DNA from: Caldilineaceae bacterium
Lineage (GTDB): Bacteria; Chloroflexota; Anaerolineae; Caldilineales; Caldilineaceae
Assembly (NCBI GenBank): GCA_020433455.1
Contig: JAGRCP010000012.1
Location: forward strand, 10,715 to 74,714
Length of the DNA stretch: 64,000 bases
Direction of reading: 5' to 3'
Positions 18,743 to 26,985 of this stretch are shown in pieces (position 1 is the first letter of the stretch; each line of letters begins with the position of its first letter). Made by a program: the position numbers and the translations under genes. Below the pieces are notes generated by a model. That model was not told the DNA's origin, searched no databases, and was given only the letters and a program-made list of their open reading frames with translations.

Positions 18743-19396
18743 ATGGCCGATATGCCGCTGCCTGCGCAAATGTTGGGCAAGGTGACGGCCTTTGTCACCC
18801 GCGGCAGGGGCGAAATGCAGGAACTGCTGATTTTGCGTCACCCCTTCGGCGGTTTGCAACTGCCCGCCGGCACAATTGAGCCGGGCGAATCGCCCGCGGC
18901 GGCCGTGCTGCGCGAGGTTGACGAGGAAACGGGATTGACCGAGGTGACCATTGCGGCCCTGCTGGATGCGGTTGACGAACGAGCGCATCAATCCGCCTGT
19001 TACGTCCTGCGGCGCACCGCGCTTTACGCGCGGCCGGATGCGGGCAGCTTCGATTGGATCACCTTGCCCCGGGCCCTTACCTTGCGGCATGAACGACACG
19101 CCGGGGATTTCATCCAGGTTTCTTATGCGGAATGGGATGACGAAGTCCAGCGCAATTATCGGACCTATCAATTTACCGGCTGGGCCCGAGCTGATGATCT
19201 GGTCGCCTGCCGGCGGCGCTTTTTCTTCCACCTGCACACAACCGCGTCCACGCCCGATCAGCCGTGGACCGCGCATAGCGACCACCACACGTTTACCCTC
19301 TTCTGGCAACCCTTAGCCGATTTGCCCCGGCTGCATGCCTATCAACAGGATTGGTTGACGCGGTACGCGGGATTGCTGGCTCAGCCGGGTGAATGA
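18743..19396 (+). CDS. Nudix hydrolase
   Basis: Predicted nucleotide-diphosphate hydrolase of 217 residues. The Nudix box is complete: G-x5-E-x7-R-E-V-x-E-E-x-G-L in GTIEPGESPAAAVLREVDEETGL (about residues 42-64), including the metal-binding Glu residues. The N-terminal VTAFVTRGRGEMQELLILRHP gives the usual first strands. The C-terminal 100 residues (YRTYQFTGWARADDLVAC...HHTFTLFWQPL) are an extension rich in aromatics and His without an assignable motif. Substrate cannot be predicted. It converges with the MazG-like gene across a repeat region. Confidence 0.9.
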   Translation: MADMPLPAQMLGKVTAFVTRGRGEMQELLILRHPFGGLQLPAGTIEPGESPAAAVLREVDEETGLTEVTIAALLDAVDERAHQSACYVLRRTALYARPDAGSFDWITLPRALTLRHERHAGDFIQVSYAEWDDEVQRNYRTYQFTGWARADDLVACRRRFFFHLHTTASTPDQPWTAHSDHHTFTLFWQPLADLPRLHAYQQDWLTRYAGLLAQPGE

Positions 19397-19482
19397 GGCG
19401 TGAGGCGTGAATATTTGAGGCGTGATACGCGATAAACTCCGTCACCCAGTCACCCAGTCACCCAGTCACCCAGTCACCGCGC
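19397..19482. repeat. GCGTGA element plus GTCACCCA tandem octamers
   Basis: The gap between convergent Nudix and MazG genes holds a copy of the dispersed element (19405-19430, beginning GCGTGAATATTTGAGGCG) and then four perfect tandem copies of GTCACCCA (19441-19472) with a partial fifth that includes the MazG stop (tca, 19474-19476). Confidence 0.75.
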
Positions 19483-19824
19483 ATCGCCGTCGCCCCGGAT
19501 GACGCCGCGTGCTTGGCGCGAAGCCAGCTTGGCGAGGTTCGCCTGTGCGACTTCCTCCAGCGTCAAATCCAGTTCCGTGGCGATCTGCGCCAGATACCAG
19601 AGCACGTCGCCTAATTCGTACTTGAGCGTCTCGCGTTCAGTGTCGCCGATGACGCCGCCCTTGTCCCGAAAAATCTTTTTGACCTTGCCCGCCACTTCGC
19701 CCGCTTCGTTGACCAGGCCCAGGGTCGGATAGGTGATGGCATGATCCGTGTGGATCAGGTTCCACGTGCGGCGGGACTCACGCTGGTAATCATTGAGCGT
19801 TTCGATTGTTTTCCTATTCCCCAT
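19474..19824 (-). CDS. MazG-like nucleotide pyrophosphohydrolase
   Basis: All-alpha NTP pyrophosphatase of 116 residues, the size of single-domain MazG/iMazG proteins that clear non-canonical or stress nucleotides. The metal-binding ExxE and ExxD pattern is visible: GLVNEAGEVAGKVKK, then KYELGDVLWYLAQIATELDLTLEEVAQANLAKLASR. Its ATG (19824) lies inside the end of the upstream metallopeptidase gene, overlapping it by 11 bases, so translation is probably coupled. The stop falls in the octamer repeat. Biological substrate unknown. Confidence 0.88.
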   Translation of the reverse strand: MGNRKTIETLNDYQRESRRTWNLIHTDHAITYPTLGLVNEAGEVAGKVKKIFRDKGGVIGDTERETLKYELGDVLWYLAQIATELDLTLEEVAQANLAKLASRQARGVIRGDGDAR

Positions 19825-21871
19825 TTGTCATTTTCAATTCATAACTTGCCGGTTCGGTCGTAACCGGAGCCAGCGCGCTGACGGCCAGGGTGGCGGTGCG
19901 ACCGTTGCCTAAATTTTCCACGCTGACGTTCGCATGGCCGCTCTCATCTACGGGGACGTCCTGCACGCTAACCAGGCGATTGTCTTCAAACTCCAGAAGT
20001 TGCAGCAGCCAGCGCTGGGTCAGCCGGTTATCGATGAGGAGCCAGCCTTCGCTTTCCCAGCCGTCGGGGCCGTTCTCGAAGTCGGTGGCGTAGCCGATGG
20101 CGGGGATGGCCAGATCATCCACAAACCAGCCGGCCCGATTGACCGCGTCATCGGTCACGTACTCAAAGCGGACCTGCACATCTTCACCCGCATAATCGCT
20201 CAGGTCATAGCGCTCCGTAATCCAGCCTGCGCTCGCGCCCGTGTACGCATGGCCGAAGCTGTTACCGCTGGGGTTCTCTGTGGTGGTGGATTGGCCGGGC
20301 AGGATTTGCCACTTTTGGCCGTCTACGCTTGCCGTGACATAGCCGTAATCGTAATCGGACTCAATATCCCACCAGATGGTGGCTTCCAGCTCAATGGGCG
20401 TGTCCGGCTCAAGGCTGCTGAAGTCGAATGCGCGCGTCAGGCGTGCGTCCGAATCATCGGTACGATTGCTCCACCAGGCGTGCTCACCGCTGTAAGGCGA
20501 CGTTTCCGCTAGCGAAGTGGCCGTCTCGCCTGTGAAATCGATGGCCACATTTCCTGCCGTGGAGACGGCATAGTAATCCACCGCATAGTTGTTGACCGTC
20601 GCGGCGAAATCAGCAGGCAGACTGGTTACGTCAGCCTCCAGGCGCGGCGCTCTCTGCTCCAGATGACGATAGCCGTAGACGCCATCCTCACCCAGGGCAT
20701 TGGGATCATCGGCATAGTTGGCCACGATCCAATCGCCGAAAAGCGCACCGGCCGTCTCATCGATTCCCAGATCCGACAGCGTGGCATTGAGCCCGGTCAG
20801 TCCATTGGCCGGGTGGGCGACCAGCGCAGCCATGAAGTCAGAGCCGAAGCGCTGGGCCAGATAGGCGACGAAGAGGTAGGCGCTGCCGTAGTGTTCGGCA
20901 TTGCTCTGATTGCTTTCCCGCCAGGTGTTGAGCTGGGTATCCGGCTCCAGAGCAAAGGTGCGGGCAAAGGTCGTATCAGGGGGATAGCCGGCCACCTCCT
21001 GGGCGTATTCGGACAGCCCCTCGTTGATCCATGTCTCCTCATTGCGGTCCCGATACCAGTGCATCATGTGCTGAAATTCATGGGCCAGGACGGTTTCGTA
21101 GGTATGGTAATCCCGGGTGGCGTTGAGCCAATCCAGGCTGATGTAGAACATCTCCTTCTCGTTGGAGAAGTCATTGGCCAGGCGGCTATACTCGTCGGCG
21201 CTGCTGTAGTAGCCGGCTACGCCCGAGCCCATGCCCGTGGCGTGGAGCACGTGCAAGCGGGGATCGTTGTCCACGCCCGGATTCCACTCACCGCCGAAGA
21301 GGGCGACCTCGGCCGGATAGCTGACCGTCCCAAACTGGTCGATGGATGCGGCGATTTTATCCTTGTCGTAGGGTCTGTCAACTTCTACCCAGGCGTAGGC
21401 CACAGCGTTTTTGTGGACCAGTTCGGCCATGATCTGGAAGTTGCGATTGGTTTGGAGATTGTGGACCCAGAACGACGCCACTGTGCCCACGGGATAATCG
21501 GGCGCAGCGTCGTTGACCACCAGGGGAATCTCATCCCGTTCGGGATTGAGGCGCAGGGCCAGCTCGCGCAGATTGCGCTGGGGCACGATGGCCAGGGCCA
21601 GCTGTGCTTCTGTAGAAAGACTGCTCAATTCCTCGCCGGTGAGGGGCGGGGCCGTGTCCGCATCTGCCTGGGCTGAAGGCGCGGTCGTTGCGTCGGCGTC
21701 ACGCCCCGTCGCGGCCGGCTGGGCGGCAGAGGACTCTCCCGAGGCCGGGGTAGAGGTGGCTGCCGGTCGCGAGGCCAATAGCAGATCTCCATTGCTGCCG
21801 CAGCCGAACAGGAGCGCGGCGCTCAGCAGCAGCGACAGGATAATGAAAAGGCGACTCGTAAGACGCTTCAT
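19814..21871 (-). CDS. Secreted lipoprotein metallopeptidase (immune inhibitor A-like)
   Basis: A 685-residue exported zinc peptidase. The signal sequence ends in the lipobox LLFGCGS. A low-complexity Ala/Ser/Thr/Asp linker of about 70 residues follows. The peptidase domain carries VLAHEFQHMMHWYRDRNEETWINEGLSEYAQEV, an H-E-x-x-H zinc motif followed by a Glu in NEGLSEY, typical of M6/gluzincin-type enzymes. The C-terminal part (FDFSSLEPDTPIELEATIWWDIESDYDYGYV...GWFVDDLAI) is the beta-sandwich module seen in immune-inhibitor-A-like proteins, normally carbohydrate- or protein-binding. AGGAG precedes ATG 21871. Likely role: extracellular protein degradation. Confidence 0.88.
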   Translation of the reverse strand: MKRLTSRLFIILSLLLSAALLFGCGSNGDLLLASRPAATSTPASGESSAAQPAATGRDADATTAPSAQADADTAPPLTGEELSSLSTEAQLALAIVPQRNLRELALRLNPERDEIPLVVNDAAPDYPVGTVASFWVHNLQTNRNFQIMAELVHKNAVAYAWVEVDRPYDKDKIAASIDQFGTVSYPAEVALFGGEWNPGVDNDPRLHVLHATGMGSGVAGYYSSADEYSRLANDFSNEKEMFYISLDWLNATRDYHTYETVLAHEFQHMMHWYRDRNEETWINEGLSEYAQEVAGYPPDTTFARTFALEPDTQLNTWRESNQSNAEHYGSAYLFVAYLAQRFGSDFMAALVAHPANGLTGLNATLSDLGIDETAGALFGDWIVANYADDPNALGEDGVYGYRHLEQRAPRLEADVTSLPADFAATVNNYAVDYYAVSTAGNVAIDFTGETATSLAETSPYSGEHAWWSNRTDDSDARLTRAFDFSSLEPDTPIELEATIWWDIESDYDYGYVTASVDGQKWQILPGQSTTTENPSGNSFGHAYTGASAGWITERYDLSDYAGEDVQVRFEYVTDDAVNRAGWFVDDLAIPAIGYATDFENGPDGWESEGWLLIDNRLTQRWLLQLLEFEDNRLVSVQDVPVDESGHANVSVENLGNGRTATLAVSALAPVTTEPASYELKMTNGE

Positions 21872-21975
21872 GCTGGTTTTCTCCTCAACTTTTTTTCTCG
21901 ATTGCAACGTTGAGCTTGGTTTCGTTCCTATCATCGTGGACCAATGCAATAATGTGCAAATCGGAATTGTCCAAT

Positions 21976-22010
21976 CCGTCACGCATCACGCATCAAATAT
22001 TCACGCACCA
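21976..22010 (-). repeat. Copy of GCGTGA-type intergenic repeat
   Basis: Read on the minus strand, 22006-21981 begins GCGTGAATATTTGATGCG and continues with TGATGCGT. It sits between the divergent metallopeptidase and potA genes and is nearly identical to the copy at 32444-32469. Confidence 0.7.
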
Positions 22011-22165
22011 CCTATCCGCCGACCGCGGTAAAAGTCGGATAAAACGCCGGGTAAAACGCCGCCGATTTGACAGGTAAGGTACCCCTGCGTAAGATGCTCG
22101 TGCAAAAAAGAAGGCCAGGGCGCAGAACCCGAATCATCCGATTTTACTCCATATCCTTCAACTCC

Positions 22166-23287
22166 ATGAGCTATCAACAACGTAAGCCGGCCGTTGAGCT
22201 GCGCAATCTCACAAAAACGTTTTCCAGCCCTCAGGATGAGCCAATCGTCGCGGTCGATGATATCAGCCTGACCATCTATGACGGCGAATTCTTCTCGCTG
22301 CTCGGACCCAGCGGCTGCGGCAAGACCACGACCCTGCGCATGATTGCCGGATTAGAACTGCCGACCCGGGGCAGCGTTCTCATCCACGGCAAAGAGATGG
22401 CCGACCAGCCTCCCTTCAAGCGACCGGTGAACACAGTTTTCCAGCGCTATGCGCTCTTTCCCCACATGACTATCTGGGAGAATGTCGCCTTTGGTTTGAA
22501 GATGAAAAAGGTGCCAAAAAGCGAAATCAACCAGCGGGTTGAGGACGTGCTGCGCCTGGTGCGGCTGGAGAAAATGGGCAAGCGCAAGCCGGGTCAACTT
22601 TCCGGCGGACAGCAGCAGCGGGTGGCGCTGGCCCGTGCGTTGGTCAACAACCCGGAGGTGTTGCTGCTGGATGAGCCTTTGGGCGCATTGGATCTGAAGC
22701 TGCGTCAGGCCATGCAGGATGAGCTGAAGCGTATTCAAGAGAGCGTGGGCATTACGTTCATATACGTTACCCACGATCAGGAAGAGGCGTTGGCCATGTC
22801 CGACCGCATCGCCGTTATGAACGAGGGGCGGGTGCTCCAGGTGGATGCGCCTTACGATCTCTACGAGGATCCTGAAACCCGCTTCGTCGCCGACTTCATC
22901 GGCGAGACCAACTTCCTGGAAGGCGTGGTAGAGCAGAGCGACCCTGAGCTGACCCACGTGCGTTTGGCTACCGGGCAGATGGCCCGCATTCCCCACGAAG
23001 ATCGGATCATTGCCGACGGAACCAGGGTCTCCGTGGCCATTCGGCCGGAAAAAATCTTCATCGGTACGGGGCAAGCGCCGGACCTGTATAACGTCTTCGG
23101 CGGCACGGTCCATCGCATCACCTACCTGGGCACAGACACCTATTACGACGTCATCCTGCCCAATAACGTGGAGGTGACGGCTCGCCAACAGAACGAAGAT
23201 TATACGGGTACCGCGGCGGTCGTCAATCAGGGCGACAGCGTCTATCTGGCCTGGCATGCCCACAATGCCAGCTTGCTGACCGAGTGA
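22166..23287 (+). CDS. potA: Spermidine/putrescine ABC transporter ATP-binding protein
   Basis: ATPase subunit of the polyamine importer, 373 residues. It shows Walker A LLGPSGCGKTTTL, Q-loop VFQRYALFPHM, signature LSGGQQQRVALARAL, Walker B VLLLDEPLGALD and the switch His in YVTHDQEEA, followed by a TOBE domain (about residues 275-370, with VSVAIRPEKIFI). The start at 22166 (MSYQQRKP) is where homology begins; no good ribosome site is visible upstream, and an in-frame ATG exists at 22067. It is the first gene of a tightly packed potABC set with potD just downstream. Confidence 0.95.
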   Translation: MSYQQRKPAVELRNLTKTFSSPQDEPIVAVDDISLTIYDGEFFSLLGPSGCGKTTTLRMIAGLELPTRGSVLIHGKEMADQPPFKRPVNTVFQRYALFPHMTIWENVAFGLKMKKVPKSEINQRVEDVLRLVRLEKMGKRKPGQLSGGQQQRVALARALVNNPEVLLLDEPLGALDLKLRQAMQDELKRIQESVGITFIYVTHDQEEALAMSDRIAVMNEGRVLQVDAPYDLYEDPETRFVADFIGETNFLEGVVEQSDPELTHVRLATGQMARIPHEDRIIADGTRVSVAIRPEKIFIGTGQAPDLYNVFGGTVHRITYLGTDTYYDVILPNNVEVTARQQNEDYTGTAAVVNQGDSVYLAWHAHNASLLTE

Positions 23288-23294
23288 GGGCGGC

Positions 23295-24161
23295 ATGAGC
23301 GCCGATACCAAACCCGTACGCGGCCGGGACCGCATCCAGCTGGCGGCCCTCATCGGCCCGGCAACAGTCTACCTGCTGCTGTTTTTCGTGGCGCCGCTCC
23401 TGATTGTGCTGCTCTACAGCTTCCTCAAGCGCGGCCCCTACGGCCAGCTCATTTGGGAATTTACCGTCGGCAATTATGTGCGCGTCTTTGATCCGCTTTA
23501 TCTGAACATTTTCTGGCGCAGCGTTTGGCTGGCTTTTATCGCCACCGTCGGTTGTCTGCTGGTGGCTTATCCTTTTGCCTATTATATTGCCCGCCGACCC
23601 AGCACGCGTACCCGTAACCTGCTTCTGGTGCTGGTGATGATCCCTTTTTGGACCAACTTTCTGATTCGCACCTACGCCTGGCGGGTGATCCTGGGCGGCG
23701 ACGGACCCATCAACACCTTTCTGCTCTGGACGGGCGTGATCAACGAGCCGCTTACCCTCATTTTTAACGACTTCGCCGTCTTAATCGGCCTCATCTACGG
23801 GTATTTGCCCTTTATGGTTTTGCCCCTCTACGCCGCCATCGAACGGCTGGACTTCAGCCTCATGGAAGCGGCCGGCGATCTCTACGCCAACGGCTGGAAC
23901 GCGTTCCGCAAAGTGCTTCTGCCCCTGAGCATGCCGGGCGTTATCGCCGGGAGCATCCTGGTCTTTATCCCCAGCCTGGGCGCGTTCATCACGCCGGATC
24001 TGCTGGGCGGAGCCAAAACCATCATGATCGGCAATCTGATCCAGAGCCAATTTTTGACCGCACGGGATTGGCCTTTTGGTTCGGCCATCAGCATGCTCCT
24101 CATGGCCGCGGTGCTGGGCGCAACGCTCATTTACTTCCGTCAGGGAGGACGCACCCTGTGA
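23295..24161 (+). CDS. potB: Spermidine/putrescine ABC transporter permease 1
   Basis: Inner-membrane permease of 288 residues with six predicted helices. The cytoplasmic EAA loop reads EAAGDLYANGWNAFRKVLLPLSMPG (E-A-A---G---------LP pattern), which couples to PotA. The opening segment LIGPATVYLLLFFVAPLLIVLLYSF and the VMIPFWTNFLIRTYAW block are typical of PotB. It starts 7 bases after potA and its TGA overlaps the GTG start of potC. Confidence 0.95.
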   Translation: MSADTKPVRGRDRIQLAALIGPATVYLLLFFVAPLLIVLLYSFLKRGPYGQLIWEFTVGNYVRVFDPLYLNIFWRSVWLAFIATVGCLLVAYPFAYYIARRPSTRTRNLLLVLVMIPFWTNFLIRTYAWRVILGGDGPINTFLLWTGVINEPLTLIFNDFAVLIGLIYGYLPFMVLPLYAAIERLDFSLMEAAGDLYANGWNAFRKVLLPLSMPGVIAGSILVFIPSLGAFITPDLLGGAKTIMIGNLIQSQFLTARDWPFGSAISMLLMAAVLGATLIYFRQGGRTL

Positions 24162-24997
24162 CAGCTTCCACCCCCCCGCCGGAGATCAGGCATCGCCGCA
24201 GCCTCACCGAAACGTTGCTGGGCGGGCATGCCTGGCTGGTCTTTATCTTTTTCTACGCGCCCATTGTCGTGCTCATCATCTTCAGCTTCAACGACAGCAA
24301 ATTCGTCAACGAATGGACCGGCTTCAGCTTTCGCTGGTATGTGAAGCTCTTCCAGGACGATGCCATCGGGCTGGCCCTGCGCAACAGCCTGATTGTGGCA
24401 ACCGTGAGCACTCTTATCAGCACCATCATCGGGACGCTGGTCGCGCTGGGCATGGAGCGCTTCCGCTTTCGGGGCAAGACCGCGCTGGACAGTACGCTCT
24501 ATTTGCCCATCATCATTCCCGACATCGCCATGGCCGTCATGCTCCTGCTCTTCTTTGTCCAGGCGGGGCAACTGCTGGGCAAGATCGGCCTGAGCTTTTC
24601 TCTGGGGCTGACGACCATCATTCTGGCCCATGTGGCCTTCAACATCAGCTTTGTTGCCGTGCTGGTGCGGGCGCGGCTGGACGGCTTTGATAAGTCTCTG
24701 GAAGAAGCCGCGGGCGATCTCTACGCCAACGAATGGCAGACCTTCCGCTACGTGACCCTGCCCTTGATTATGCCCGGCATTGTGGGCGGCGCACTCCTGG
24801 CTTTTACGCTGAGCCTGGACGATTTTGTTGTTACCTTCTTCACCAGCGGTCCCGGCAGCACCACGTTGCCCCTCCGCATCTATTCCATGGTCAAAACCGG
24901 CGTCACGCCCGAGATCAACGCCTTGAGCACCCTCATGCTCCTGGCCTCTATGGTGTTGGTTCTGGCGTCGCTGGCCATCCAGAATCGTAATACGTGA
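24158..24997 (+). CDS. potC: Spermidine/putrescine ABC transporter permease 2
   Basis: Second permease, 279 residues, six predicted helices. The N-terminal FFYAPIVVLIIFSFNDSKFVNEWTGFSF is the PotC hallmark and the EAA loop reads EEAAGDLYANEWQTFRYVTLPLIMPG. The GTG at 24158 overlaps the potB stop by four bases (GTGA), giving translational coupling; the ORF in this frame extends upstream inside potB but has no such logic. Forms the channel with PotB. Confidence 0.95.
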   Translation: MTASTPPPEIRHRRSLTETLLGGHAWLVFIFFYAPIVVLIIFSFNDSKFVNEWTGFSFRWYVKLFQDDAIGLALRNSLIVATVSTLISTIIGTLVALGMERFRFRGKTALDSTLYLPIIIPDIAMAVMLLLFFVQAGQLLGKIGLSFSLGLTTIILAHVAFNISFVAVLVRARLDGFDKSLEEAAGDLYANEWQTFRYVTLPLIMPGIVGGALLAFTLSLDDFVVTFFTSGPGSTTLPLRIYSMVKTGVTPEINALSTLMLLASMVLVLASLAIQNRNT

Positions 24998-25122
24998 TAC
25001 GCATACATGATACGTATACGTGGTGCGTGACGAGTACTACGTGATGCCGTTCGCCGTAGCGCAATCTTCTATTTCTTCATTCAGTTTGTCACAGCGACCT
25101 TACGCATTACTCGTTATTCGTT
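24992..25122. repeat. Degenerate GATACG/GTGATG repeat block between potC and potD
   Basis: From the end of potC, about 55 bases are built of variants of ACGTGATACG, ATACGTGGTGCG and TACGTGATG. Bases 25025-25050 (GCGTGACGAGTACTACGTGA then TGCCGT) align to the dispersed core. TTACGCATTACTCGTTATTCG at 25100-25120 is the complementary-sense arm. Same family as the hairpin at 34028. Confidence 0.55.
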
Positions 25123-25147
25123 TTATTACCCAAGGAGTTTCCCCATC

Positions 25148-26272
25148 ATGAAGCAATTTCTCATTTCTCTCTTTCTTATTCTGTTGTTGGCTGCGTGCGG
25201 ACCGTCCGCCGAGCCGGCCCCGGCCGCGGATGAGCCGGGAAGCGATAACGCGGCAGTAGTCAGCGAACGCTGCGGCGATGCAAGCAGGCTGGACACGGAG
25301 CTAAGCGTCTACAACTGGACCGATTACATCGATCCCGAGATCATCGACCAGTTTGAGGCCGAATGCAGCGTCAAGGTCATTTACGATACCTTTTCCAGCA
25401 ATGAGGATCTGCTGGCCAAGCTGCAAGCGGGAGCTACGGGCTACGACGTCATCGTGCCCAGCGATTACATGATCGCCATCATGATTCAGCTGGACATGCT
25501 CAAGGAACTGGAGAAAGCCAATCTCCCCAACCTGAGTAATCTGAATGAGATTTTTGTCGATCCGCCCTACGATCCGGGCCTGGTTTATTCGGTTCCTTAC
25601 CAGTGGGGCACGACGGGCATCGGCTACAATATTGAGGCCACCGGCGAGATTCCCAACAGTTGGGAGTGGATCTTCAATCCGGAAAAGGCGGCCCAGTTTG
25701 ACGGCAAGCTTTCATTGCTTAACGATCAGCGCGAAGTCATCGGCGCAGCCCTCAAATACGCGGGCTACAGCATGAACAGCGTGGATGAAACGGAATTGGA
25801 AGCTGCGAAGGAGGTCATCCTGGCCATCAAGCCCTATGTGGCCACCTTCGACAGCGATTCGTTCAGTGAGATCTTGGTGGCGGGCGATGTGGTCATCGGC
25901 CAGGGCTGGAGCGGCGATTACTTCCAGGACATCTACGAGAGCGAAAACGAAAATCTGGGCTACGTGATTCCCCAGGAAGGCGGCGTTATCTGGACCGATA
26001 ACCTGACTATTCCCAAGACCGCGCCCCATCCCTATACCGCAGAGGTCTTTATCAACTACCTCCTCGATGCGGAAATCGGCGCCCAGTTGACCAACTGGAC
26101 CTACTTCGGCAGCCCTAATGCTGCGGCCTTGCCCATGATTGACGACGAGGTGAAGAACGATCCCGGCATCTATCCGCCGGAAGAGACCATGGCCAAGTTG
26201 GAATTCCTGAGTGATTTGGGGGAAGGCACCCTGCTGTGGGACCGAATTTGGACGGAGATTAAGTCCCAGTAG
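25148..26272 (+). CDS. potD: Spermidine/putrescine-binding lipoprotein
   Basis: Extracellular polyamine-binding protein, 374 residues. Signal peptide with lipobox LLLAACGPS, a short Ala/Pro linker, then the PotD fold: LSVYNWTDYIDPEIIDQFEAE, YDVIVPSDYMIAIMIQLDMLKEL, PYQWGTTGIGYN and the DNLTIPKTAPHPYTAEVFINYLLD region. AAGGAG is seen before ATG 25148. It delivers ligand to PotBC. The gene is separated from potC by 150 bases of repeats and could have its own expression level, as binding proteins often do; a strong terminator closes the locus. Confidence 0.96.
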   Translation: MKQFLISLFLILLLAACGPSAEPAPAADEPGSDNAAVVSERCGDASRLDTELSVYNWTDYIDPEIIDQFEAECSVKVIYDTFSSNEDLLAKLQAGATGYDVIVPSDYMIAIMIQLDMLKELEKANLPNLSNLNEIFVDPPYDPGLVYSVPYQWGTTGIGYNIEATGEIPNSWEWIFNPEKAAQFDGKLSLLNDQREVIGAALKYAGYSMNSVDETELEAAKEVILAIKPYVATFDSDSFSEILVAGDVVIGQGWSGDYFQDIYESENENLGYVIPQEGGVIWTDNLTIPKTAPHPYTAEVFINYLLDAEIGAQLTNWTYFGSPNAAALPMIDDEVKNDPGIYPPEETMAKLEFLSDLGEGTLLWDRIWTEIKSQ

Positions 26273-26292
26273 GCTTACGCATAATTTGAAGC

Positions 26293-26338
26293 AAAAAAGG
26301 GGGCATTTCGCGAACGAAATGCCCCCTTTTTTGTTCTT
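26293..26338 (+). terminator. Strong rho-independent terminator after potD
   Basis: An 18-bp perfect stem (26293-26310 with 26315-26332) and a CGAA tetraloop. The A-tract on the 5' arm and T-tract on the 3' arm also make it effective in the reverse direction. Confidence 0.92.
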
Positions 26339-26350
26339 CTGTACAGGCTG

Positions 26351-26527
26351 TTACTGGGTCACCCCACTATTTTCTACAATCGGCATGTAGATCCGACCCG
26401 ATGCCCCAGCACAATTTATGCTGCGAACCGTATATCTTGGAGCCGTAGAGTAGTACGGCCACGTGGGGTTTTGCTCTATGAATTGCGTCCCCAAATCAGA
26501 TGATGTCAACGGCGGTGGTAAAAGTAC
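26351..26527 (-). pseudogene. C-terminal fragment of a secreted protein, cut by an IS21-type end
   Basis: An open frame on the minus strand encodes about 58 residues (VLLPPPLTSSDLGTQFIEQ ... GRIYMPIVENSGVTQ) ending in a hydrophobic IYMPI motif like that of the LytM protein nearby (YIFMPIAP). Upstream, at 26528, the sequence turns into what looks like an IS21 terminus, so the rest of the gene is lost. The eleven residues further upstream in the same frame derive from the IS end. No function assignable. Confidence 0.5.
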
Positions 26528-26706
26528 TGTAAATCGCGAAATAAAATGTCCTCTAAACAACGCATAAAATGTACCTTCTGAGTTCTGAAATCAGGAGGTA
26601 AAAGATGCTAAGAAAAGAGGACATCCTAATGATTAAAGCATTGAACGAACGAGGGGTCTACCAGAAAGACATCGCGGAGCAGTTGGGTGTGCATCCGAGG
26701 ACATTT
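26528..26706 (+). mobile_element. istA: IS21-family left end with truncated istA
   Basis: The element starts TGTAAATCGCGAAATAAAAT at 26528. ATAAAATGT recurs at 26541 and 26564, as expected of the multiple terminal repeats of IS21 elements. An AGGAGG then precedes ATG 26605, which opens istA: MLRKEDILMIKALNERGVYQ and KDIAEQLGVHPRTF, the helix-turn-helix N-terminus of the IS21 transposase. Homology ends after 34 residues near 26706, where unrelated sequence begins, so most of istA, all of istB and the right end are missing. Immobile relic. Confidence 0.75.
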
Positions 26707-26720
26707 CATCCCGCGCTTGA

Positions 26721-26960
26721 CACGCCCATCTGGTCGATAGCGAATCCGGCTCCGTCATCGCCCAATTTGACGGCTGGCTCACTGCCCTAGCGGGTCTGGA
26801 GCCGGGCGACATCATCGTGCAGAACATCCGCTTATCCTTGCCAGAAGATCTGAATGAGGCAGACCTCTTCCTGCGCGTCGGCCTCTATTCGCCCCAGGAC
26901 GGTCAACGCCTGCCCATTATCAATGACGAGCCGCTGCGTGACGCTGCGGAGCTGTGCTGA
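26721..26960 (+). pseudogene. C-terminal fragment of a membrane glycosyltransferase-like protein
   Basis: Directly after the istA remnant and an in-frame TGA (26718-26720), a frame encodes about 79 residues: HAHLVDSESGSVIAQFDGW, GDIIVQNIRLSLPEDL and LFLRVGLYSPQDGQRLP, ending at TGA 26958-26960. The pattern (LVD...G.VIAQ.DG...PGD.I.......P.DL....LRVGLY...GQRLP) is what I recall from the extracellular C-terminal domain of large Chloroflexota GT39/dolichyl-mannosyltransferase-like proteins. The body of the gene has been lost at the IS21 junction. Confidence 0.5.
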
Positions 26961-26985
26961 GCGCTAATCCGAAATGGCGCTAGTA

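Noticed and set aside
19441-19482. Possible CRISPR array in the GTCACCCA repeats
   Set aside because: Units are 8 bases with no spacers.
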